NCBI RefSeq assembly: GCF_027579695.1 | Contig: NC_083596.1 | Coordinates: forward strand, 11,413,298-11,477,297 | Source: Neoarius graeffei | Taxonomy: Eukaryota; Chordata; Actinopteri; Siluriformes; Ariidae | DNA: 64,000 bases | Reading direction: 5' to 3' | Part shown: in pieces, positions 31,999-64,000 of the stretch | Position numbering within the stretch: position 1 is the first letter of the stretch | Layout of the letters: each line of letters begins with the position of its first letter | The notes under the pieces: generated by a model | Told to the model about the DNA's origin: nothing | What the model saw: only the letters and a program-made list of their open reading frames with translations | Database searches by the model: none | Translations under genes and position numbers: made by a program

Positions 31999-33606
31999 CA
32001 GTGGTGCTTGAAAGTTTGTGAACCCTTTAGAATTTTCTATATTTCTGCATAAATATGAGATAAAACATCATCAGATTTTCACACAAGTCCTAAAAGTAGA
32101 TAAAGAGAACCCAGTTAAACAAATGAGACAAAAATATTATACTTGTTCATTTATTTACTGAGGAAAATGATCCAATATTACATATCTGTGAGTGGCAAAA
32201 GTATGTGAACCTTTGCTTTCAGTATCTGGTGTGACCCCCTGTGCAGCAATAACTGCAACTAAACGTTTCCGGTAACTGTTGATCAGTCCTGCACACTGGC
32301 TTGGAGGAATTTTAGCCCGTTCCTCTGTACAGAACAGCTTCAACTCTGGGATGTTGGTGGGTTTCCTCACATGAACTGCTCACTTCAGGTCCTTCCACAA
32401 CATTTTGATTGGATTAAGGTCAGGACTTTGACTTGGCCATTGCAAAACATTAACTTTATTCTTCTTTAACCATTCTTTGGTAGAACGACTTGTGTGCTTA
32501 GGGTCGTTGTCTTGCTGCATGACCCACCTTCTCTTGAGATTCAGTTCATGGACAGATGTCCTGACATTTTCCTTTAGAATTCACTGGTATCATTCAGAAT
32601 TCATTGTTCCATCAATGATGGCAAGCTGTTCTGGCCCAGATGCAGCAAAACAGGCCCAAACCATGACACTACCACCACCATGTTTCACAGATGGGATAAG
32701 GTTCTTATGCTGGAATGCAGTGTTTTCCTTCCTCCAAACATAACGCTTCTCATTTAAACCAAAATTTCCATGTTGGTCTCATCTGTCCACAAAACATCTT
32801 TCCAATAGCCTTCTGGCTTGTCCACATGACCTTTAGCAAACTGCAGATGAGCAGCAATGTTCTTTTTGGAGAGCAATGGCTTTCTCCTTGCAACCCTGCC
32901 ATGCACACCATTGTTGTTCAGTGTTCTTCTGATGGTGGACTCATGAACATTAGCATTAGCCAATAGGAGAAAGGCCTTCAGTTGCTTAGAAGTTACCCTG
33001 GGGTCCTTTGTGACCTCACTGACTATTACATGCCTTGCTCTTGGAGTGATCTTTGCTGGTCGATCACTCCTGGGGAGGGTAACAATGGTCTTGAATTTCC
33101 TCCATTTGTACACAATCTGTCTGACTGTGGATTGGTGGAGTCCAAACTCTTTAGAGATGGTTTTGTAAGCTTTTCCAGCCTAATGAGCATCAACAACACT
33201 TTTTCTGAGGTCCTCAGAAATCTCCTTTGTTTGTGCCATGATACACTTCCACAAACATGTGTTGTGAAGATCAGACTTTGATAGAGCCCTGTTCTTTAAA
33301 TAAAACAGGGTGCCCACTCACACCTGATTGTCATCCCATTGATTGAAAACACCTGACTCTAATTTCACCTTCAAATTAACGGCTAATCCTAGAGATTCAC
33401 ATACTTTTGCCACTCACAGATATGTAATATTGGATCATTTTCCTCAATAAATAAATGAACAAGTATAATATTTTTGTCTCATTTGTTTAACTGGGTTCTC
33501 TTTATCTACTTTTAGGACTTGTGTGAAAATCTGATGATGTTTTAGGTCATATTTATGCAGAAATATAGAAAATTCTAAAGGGTTCACAAAATTTCAAGCA
33601 CCACTG
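31999..33606 (-). mobile_element. Tc1-like transposon, copy 4, in the bspry 3' UTR
   Basis: CAGTGGTGCTTGAAAG ends with TA on both sides (31997-31998, 33607-33608). Transposase in the same sense as bspry. First AATAAA motifs after the bspry stop, in the sense of the gene, lie inside this element (about 32460-32455 and 32152). Confidence 0.95.
32219..33239 (-). pseudogene. Tc1 transposase pseudogene (copy 4)
   Basis: Start MAQTKEISEDLRKSVVDAH then TAG (a Gln codon in other copies). Frameshifts follow near 32762 and elsewhere, and there are further stops. Third catalytic position Lys (NPIKML). Confidence 0.9.
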
Positions 33607-33617
33607 TACAGTGCGTA

Positions 33618-57586
<23,969 letters not shown>

Positions 57587-58149
57587 GACTCCAGGCTGAT
57601 CAAACCCCTTCTCAGGACTTTCGGCTGGAAAATAAAGCGTGACGTTTCTCCTGTGCGCTGCGCTGCAGGTGCATCCAGTTCTGCGGCCTTGCCCTACCTG
57701 GCGCAGGTGTGGAATGCGGAAGTGCGACGCCGAGTCGCACAGCCAGTTTTCCGACCTACACTGTGCCTTATTCACACACAATGAAACATAACGACTCTCG
57801 ATGTCTCAACAGGGTCCAGTTAATCAGGTCTTGAAACCATTCATTAACCTGATCCCTCATCCCTCATCCCATATAGCTCCTAATAGTTCTGGGAATACCC
57901 TACTTATATAACATTCCTAGTCCAGACTCCCTCAGGAAGTTAGAGGAAGCCTGATACTGTACACACAGCACTGTACAAAAGTCTTAGGCACATGTAAAGA
58001 AATGCTGTAGATAAAAAAATGGCTTAAAAATAATTAAATTAAATGAAATGTTTCAACATTAAAAATATAATAATCCATAATAAATGAAACAAAGTCAATA
58101 TTTGGTGTGAGACGACCCTTTGTTTTATATATATATATATATATATATG

Positions 58150-59196
58150 TAGTACCAGTCAAAAGTTTGGAAACACCTTCAAATTCGATGTTTTTTTCCC
58201 CCCTACATTGTAGAACAATACTGAACTCATCAAAACTATGAAATAACATATGGAACATATGGAATTATATGGTAAACAAAAAAGTGTGGAAAAAAACACC
58301 ATGTTTCATCTTTTAGATTCTCCAAAGTCGTCACTATTTAACAGCTTTGCACACTCTTGGCGTTATCTGAACCAGCTTCATGAGGTAGTCACCTGGAAGG
58401 CTTCTCAATTAACAGGCGTGTCTTGTCAAAAATGGAATTTCTTGCCTTCTTAATGTATTTGACACCATCAACCAGTAAAGAGTAAATAATAAACATACAG
58501 TAAATAGCCCTGCTCGACAACTGTAGGAATCCATATTATGTCAAGAACTACACTACCATTGAAAAGTTTGGGGTCACCCAGACAATTTTGTGTTTTCCAT
58601 GAAAAGTCACACTTTTATTTACCACCATAAGTTGTAAAATGAATAGAAAATATAGTCGAGACATTTTTCTGGCCATTTTGAGCATTTAATCGACCCCACA
58701 AATGCGATGCTCCAGAAACTCAATCTGCTCAAAGGAAGGTCAGTTTTATAGCTTCTCTAAAGAGCTCAACTGTTTTCAGCTGTGCTAACATGATTGTACA
58801 AGGGTTTTCTAATCATCCATTAGCCTTCTGAGGCAATGAGCAAACACATTGTACCATTAGAACACTGGAGTGAGAGTTGCTGGAAATGGGCCTCTATACA
58901 CCTATGGAGATATTGCACCAAAAACCAGACATTTGCAGCTAGAATAGTCATTTAGCACATTAGCAATGTATAGAGTGGATTTCTGATTAGTTTAAAGTGA
59001 TCGTCATTGAAAAGAACAGTGCTTTTCTTTCAAAAATAAGGACATTTCAAAGTGACCCCAAACTTTTGAACGGTAGTGTAAGTAAAGAGAAATAACAGCC
59101 AGTCATTACTTTAAGACACAAAATGTCTTTTAGTTAATTAAAATAAAGAAAAAACATCGAATTTGAAGGTGTTTCCAAACTTTTGACTGGTACTGT
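58150..59196. mobile_element. Tc1-type MITE (CAGTCAAAAGTTTGG family) with a second MITE inside
   Basis: Ends CCAGTCAAAAGTTTGGAAACACC and GGTGTTTCCAAACTTTTGACTGG; preceded by (TA)n. The inner MITE occupies 58551-59078. Confidence 0.88.
58551..59078. mobile_element. Tc1-type MITE (CACTACCGTTCAAAAG family), intact
   Basis: 528 bp, TA at both sides (58549-58550, 59079-59080). It serves as the empty-site reference for the big nest at 13951-26170. Confidence 0.95.
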
Positions 59197-59199
59197 ATA

Positions 59200-59907
59200 T
59201 ATTAGATTAGATATTAGAACTGTATTGATCCCTTTGGGAGGGTTCTCTCAGGGAAATTAAGATTCCAGTAGCACCATTACCGGATAAACAGAGAATATAA
59301 AATAAAGAAAAAACTTCTACATAAATTAAATTAAATTAAGTATTTACATATACAAATATAAAAAGAATAAGATATGGGGAAGAGAGGAAGGGGGAGGAAA
59401 AAAAAGGGGCCAGCAGGAGAGATATTGCACTTTATATTGCACATTGTCCAGTATTGCTTATTGTTAGGCTAGGCTACTGCTCCTTCCTGTCCTCTGTCCT
59501 CCTGTTACCCCTCCTCCCCCCCAGAGAGGAGCTGTACAGTCTAATGGCGTGAGGGACAAAGGAGTTTTTAAGTCTGTTCTTCTTCCACTTGGGAAGGAGC
59601 ATTTGGTCACTGAACAGGCTCCTCTGGTTGCTGATGATGGTGTGCAGAGGGTGACTGGCATCGTCCATGATGTTCGATAGTTTGTCCATAGACCTCTTCT
59701 CTGCCACCGTCACCAGAGAGTCCAGCTTCATGCCAACCACAGAGCCGACCTGCCTGATCAGTTTGTCCAGCCTGGATGTGTCCTTCTTGGATGTGTTCCC
59801 CCCCAGCACACCACGGTGTAAAGCAGGACACTGGCGACCACAGACTGATAGAACATCCACAGGAGTTTCCTGCAGATGTTAAAGGACCACAGCCTCTTAA
59901 GGAAGTA
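59200..59907 (-). mobile_element. CR1/Rex1-type LINE, 5' truncated
   Basis: Reverse transcriptase C-terminus on minus: LKRLWSFNICRKLLWMFYQS, VVCWGG, then (after a frameshift in a C run near 59805) TSRLDKLIRQVGSVVGMKLD, MDDASHPLHTIISNQRSLFS, FVPHAIRLYSSS. About 270 bp of 3' UTR follow. The 5' side is cut by the Tc1 at 59910. Confidence 0.88.
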
Positions 59908-59909
59908 TA

Positions 59910-61511
59910 GCCTCAGCGTAAATGAGTACACCCCCTTTGAAAAGTAACATTTTAAACAATATCTCAGTGAACACAAACAATTTCCAAAATGTTGAAAAGA
60001 CAAAGTTTAATATAACATCTTTTTAACTTATGTGAAAGTAAGGTTAATTTTTCAGTTTTACTCAAATTAGGGTGGTGCAAAAATGAGTACACCCCACAAC
60101 AAAAACCACTACATCTAGTATTTTGTATGGCCTCCATGATTTTTAATGACAGCACCAAGTCTTCTAGGCATGGAATGAACAAGTTGGCGACATTTTGCAA
60201 CATCAATCTTTTTCCATTCTTCAACAATGACCTCTTTCAGTGACTGGATGCTGGATGGAGAGTGATGCTCAACTTGTCTCTTCAGAATTCCCCAAAGAAA
60301 ATAATTTCTTTCCACCACAAAGGTGAAGGCTACAAGAAGATCAGCAAAGCTTTACTTATCAGTCAGAATACTGTAGCAAAAGTGGTACAAAAATTTAAGA
60401 AAGGTGGAACTGCAACCATCTCACAGAGACGTCCAGGTCGTCCACGGAAGTTAACACCTGGACAGGAGCGTCTTCTGATGAGAAGGGTTGAAGAAAATTG
60501 GCATGCAAGTTCACTGCAGTTATCTAAAGAAGTAGAAAGCCAAACTGGGGTGACTATTTCCCATGACACAATACGGCGTACACTGCAGAGTAATGGCATG
60601 CATGGATGCCATATACGAAAGAAGCCTCTCCTAAAGCCCAGGCACAAAAAGCCCGCCTAGAGTTTGCCAGGGCCCATGCTGACAAAGATGAAGACTACTG
60701 GGACTCTATACTCTGGCGTGATGAGACTAAGATAAATGTTTTTGGAACTGATGGCTTCAAAACTGTATGGCATTGCAAAGGTGAGGAATACAAAGAAAAA
60801 TGCATGGTGCCTACAGTGAAACATGGTGGTGGCAGTGTCCTTATGTGGGGCTGCATGAGTGCTGCTGGTGTCGGGGAGCTGCATTTCACTGATGGCATCA
60901 TGAATTCACAGATGTATTGCTCTATACTGAAAGAGAAGATGCTACCATCACTCCGTGCCCTTGGTCGTCGTGCACTTTTCCAACATGACAATGATCCTAA
61001 AAACACATCTAAGGCCACTGTTGGATTTCTGAAGAAGAACAGGGTGAAAGTGATTCAGTGGCCAAGTATGTCTCTTGATCTGAACCCAATCGAACACCTA
61101 TGGGGAATTCTGAAGAGACAAGTTGAGCATCACTCTCCATCCAGCATCCAGTCACTAAAAGAGGTCATTGTTGAAGAATGGAAAAAGATTGATGTTGCAA
61201 AATGTTGCAAACTTGTTCATTCCATGCCTAGAAGACTTGGTGCAGTCATTAAAAATCATGGAGGCCATACAAAGTACTAGATGTAGTAGTTTTTGTTGTG
61301 GGGTGTACTCATTTTTGCACCACTCTAATTTGAGTAAAACTGAAAAATGTGTAATCTAAGTTTATATTATTAACCTTACTTTCATGTTATAAGTTAAACA
61401 GATGTTATATTAAACTTTGTCTTTTCAACATTTTGGAAATTGTTTGTGTTCATTGAGATATTGTTTAAAATGTTACTGTTCAAAGGGGGTGTACTCATTT
61501 ACGCTGAGCAC
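59910..61511 (+). mobile_element. Tc1-like transposon with two copies of its 3' end
   Basis: TA at 59908-59909 and 61512-61513. The first 385 bp are an inverse copy of the last 400 bp, including about 180 bp of transposase C-terminal codons (WGILKRQVEHHSPSSIQSLK on both strands). The normal 5' end and first codons are missing. Confidence 0.92.
60315..61280 (+). pseudogene. Tc1 transposase pseudogene, N-terminus replaced
   Basis: Enters the normal frame at HKGEGYKKISKALLISQNTV; one frameshift near 60650. Then [26 protein letters not shown] and NPIEHLWG keep D, D and E with 34-residue spacing, and the C-terminus MPRRLGAVIKNHGGHTKY ends at 61280. The first about 25 residues are absent. Confidence 0.92.
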
Positions 61512-61537
61512 TATATATATATATATATATATATATA

Positions 61538-61888
61538 TCCATCCATTATCTGTAGCTGCTTATCCTGTTCTACAGGGTCGCAGGCAAGCTGGAGCCTATC
61601 CCAGCTGACTATGGGTGGGGTACACCCTGGACAAGTTGCCAGATCATTGCAGGGCTGACACATAGAGACAAACAACCATTCACACTCACATCTACGGTCA
61701 ATTTAGAGCTACCAATTAACCTAACCTGCATGTCTTTGGACTGTGGGGGAAACCAGAGCACCTGGAGGAAACCCACATAGACAACATGCAAACTCCACAC
61801 AGAAAGGCCCTCATCAGCCGCAGGGCTCGAACCCAGGACCTTCTTGCTGTGAGACAACAGTGCTAACCACTACACCACCGTGCCACCC
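61538..61888 (-). repeat. tRNA-headed SINE, reversed, moderately diverged
   Basis: Shortened body lacking part of CGGGCGAAAGGCGG. Followed by (GATA)n at 61892-61920 and preceded by (TA)n at 61512-61538. Confidence 0.9.
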
Positions 61889-62099
61889 TTATAGATAGAT
61901 AGATAGATAGATAGATAGATGTCTTAGGTACAGTGAGTGCAGGTTGATAAGGAAATGATCTGTAGGTTTTACTGAGCGTCTTGCAGAACCAGCCACAGTT
62001 CTTCTGGACACTTTGACTGTCACACTCACTTCTTCATTTTGCACCAAAACCCAGTAGCCTTCATTATGTTTTCTTTTTTAATCTGAAAAGTCATCTCTT

Positions 62100-62985
62100 T
62101 AAATAATATTGGCTGGCATTTAGTGGTCTATCAGATATATTCAATTCAGCTAGCATGATATTGAACGAGTTGAAGACGAGCAGCTGAATGGAATATATCT
62201 GATATAGCTACCATGAAAAAAAGCCAATAAATATTATTATTATAGTACTGTTTTTTTCTCTCATGGTGCTGAGTTCATCCCTTGAACCTGAGGCAGTCAT
62301 AAGTCTGGTGAATTACTTGATGGATAGTCCTCCTGAGTATGTGAGCAATTCCAAGAAGAATGATTTTCTGAAGCTCTTCAATTCTGATGTTCCCAGGTAT
62401 CTTGTTGATGTATTGTTCAATTCCCTTTTTAACAAGCCCAAGGGCACCAATGACCACCAGACTACTCTACTTTGGCAAGTTCCAGGCATCCTGAGACAAG
62501 GTGGTCTAATGTCTCTTGATATTGATTACAAATTCTGCACATTGGATTCAATTCTGATGTTGAAATTATTATTATAATTATAATTATACACTCTCTTTTC
62601 CAGTTCTTCTATATCTACTGGTATGTTTTTCTCTTGTAAATATGCGTGAACAATATCTAATGACATTTTGGTAGCCTTTCAGGTGTTCAACACGTCTTTC
62701 TCTTTCCCGGCGAACAAAGAAATGCTTGTGCACATGCACAGCAGAAAACTTTCTCATTGAATATTCGCATCAGCTCCAACATGTGACGTCATGTTGCCTT
62801 GACAATCATGCAATATCATAAATAATATTCAACGCTCATTCTCCATTGGGTAGCGTGACGTAATACACGTAAGATAAGCGATATGCTAACAATGTTGCAT
62901 GCTATCAAACCAAATGAATGAAACCTGCTAGAAGGGAACAGAGCACATTTTTATTCCATTGAAATTGTGTCCTGTATGGATAATA
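62100..62985. repeat. non-autonomous repeat, inverse copy of 5800-6240
   Basis: Shares AATAATATTGGCTGG, CCTTTCAGGTGTTCAACAC, CATTCTCCATTGGGTAG.GTGACGTAATA and GCATGCTATCAAACCAAATGAATGAAACC with the earlier copy. A LINE fragment lies inside. Confidence 0.5.
62263..62480 (-). pseudogene. non-LTR retrotransposon fragment
   Basis: VIGALGLVKKGIEQYINKIP, then IRIEELQKIILLGIAHILRR. The pattern VVIGALG...ELLQK..LLGTARILRK occurs near the C-terminus of LINE polyproteins. Reverse transcriptase core not present. Confidence 0.55.
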
Positions 62986-62995
62986 CAGGGTGTCT

Positions 62996-64000
62996 CAAAA
63001 CAGATGCAACCCATTAACATTATAATAATTTATTACTCAGACAAGAAACTCCAAAAAAGATTACATTTTCTAGAAGCTGATATTATAACAATTACAAAAT
63101 TAAAGATTTGAGGTCTCTAGCTCAAAGGATACATCCATTCGAGCATACGTTCCAAATAACTGCCGTTGCGCTGCAGACAAACTTGAAGCCGGTTAGCGAA
63201 GTTGTCAATCACCCTGACACACTCTTCCTTCCTGATGGCACGAATCTTCTGGGTGATGGCCACTTTCAGTTCAGCAATGGATTGAGGATGATTCTCATAC
63301 ACATGGTCTTTCAAGAACCCCCAAAGATAAAAATCTGGAGGGTTCAGATCAGGTGAATGCAGAGACCAATCTGGTTCGCGGCGCTTGCTGATCAGCCGAT
63401 GAGGGAATCGGTGGTCCAGCCACTCCATTGTGATGTTGGCTGTATGTGGAGTTGCCCCATCTTGTTGGAACCATTGCACATCTTGATTCACGCCACGACG
63501 TGTCCCAAGCGCCCTCCAGAACTTGTTGAGCACCACAAGGTAACACTCCTTTGTGACAGTGACCGCCTCCTCATCTGCATCTTCAAATCAAAATGGTCCG
63601 ATTATGCCATGTTTTGAGATGCCCACCCAGGCTGTACATTTCACAGAGTGCAAGGTCCTCTGAAGCACCTCATCTGGGGTTTGTGTGCCCCAGAACACAT
63701 TGTTCTTGCTATTGACATGCCCAGAGAGCAAGAAGTGTGCTTCGTTGCTGAACCAAACATCATCAAGAAAGTCAGGATCTTCTTCGGTCTTGTTTTTGAA
63801 CCACTGGCACATCACAACACATTTTGCCATGTCAGCTGGTGTGAGTTTATGTTTGATCTGGGTCCTGTATGGGTACAGCTGAAGATCCTTGATCATGATT
63901 CTTTGCACTGATGCACGTGAAAGACCCAGTTCTTGGCTCCATCTTCGGATGGACTTTTTTGGACTCCTTCCAACAGAATCTCTCACCGCATCCACATTGT
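62996..64000 (-). mobile_element. mariner-type transposon, runs off the window
   Basis: Begins after TA (62994-62995) with CAGGGTGTCTCAAAACAGATGCAACCC. Transposase on minus. Confidence 0.88.
63117..64000 (-). pseudogene. mariner transposase (DD41D type), partial, one stop
   Basis: Reads from outside the window: WSQELGLSRASVQRIMIKDL (helix-turn-helix), then DPDFLDDVWFSNEAHFLLSG, GTQTPDEVLQ. TGA at 63590-63588, then in the same frame WFQQDGATPHTANITMEWLD and SPDLNPPDFYLWGFLKDHVY. Between the second Asp (QQDGA) and third Asp (NPPDFYLW) I count 41 residues. The first catalytic position reads Asn (WFSNEAHF) where Asp is usual. TAG/TAA-type end near 63117. Confidence 0.85.

Larger units (their letters stand above)
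57962..62095. mobile_element. Tc1-type MITE (CAGCACTGTACAAAAGTCTTAGG) split by nested insertions
   Basis: Left part 57962-58125, right part about 61921-62095, matching the copy at 10032-10557. About 3.8 kb of younger DNA lies between. Confidence 0.75.

Noticed and set aside
57779-57781. Upstream start for bspry at 57781
   Set aside because: The codon is TTG, not ATG; the first ATG in frame is 57586-57584.

Overview
The window looks like ordinary nuclear DNA from a bony fish (teleost). Evidence: a split vertebrate gene with GT-AG introns, about 19 copies of a tRNA-headed fish SINE of roughly 370 bp, several Tc1-like transposons of fish type, PIF/Harbinger and hAT elements, microsatellites, and an AT-rich background. 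The species cannot be read from the sequence; the SINE resembles the HE1/Mermaid type, which I name from memory only.

Only one host gene is clearly recognisable: bspry (B-box and SPRY domain protein), on the minus strand, with six coding exons between 57,586 and 33,618. Exon 1 encodes the B-box, exons 2-3 the coiled coil, exons 4-5 a linker and exon 6 the SPRY domain. All joins keep frame and give 462 residues. Introns 1, 2 and 5 (7.2, 10.7 and 4.3 kb) are largely transposon sequence. A Tc1 copy lies 11 nt after the stop codon, and a hAT element starts 32 nt upstream of exon 3. A second host gene may end at 2,790 (plus strand, last exon only, unidentified).

The rest is stacked mobile DNA. 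1-13,950: SINEs, a hAT MITE, two Tc1 copies, a LINE 3' end, Tc1-type MITEs and a 1.5 kb element with long terminal inverted repeats. 13,951-26,170: one nest. A 0.5 kb Tc1-type MITE was hit by a 10.8 kb PIF/Harbinger element. The Harbinger element was then hit by an ISL2EU-like element (with THAP and YqaJ-partner remnants), a Tc1 carrying an intact transposase, several MITEs and SINEs. 26,171-33,606: hAT MITE, Tc1 copy, a repeat with a short protein-coding leader, and the Tc1 next to bspry. 33,618-57,586: bspry with its invaded introns. 57,900-62,985: another nest with a rearranged Tc1 that has two copies of the same end. 62,996-64,000: a mariner-type (DD41D) transposase running off the window.

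The Harbinger element carries the usual pair of genes: a Myb-like DNA-binding protein (two exons, intact) facing a DDE transposase (broken). The most unusual signals are the depth of nesting (five layers, order readable from target duplications), a Tc1 family whose three scorable copies share Lys at the third catalytic position, SINEs with exchanged heads and tails including one with a 5S rRNA-like tail, and the bspry insertions. I found no prokaryotic, viral or CRISPR-like system.
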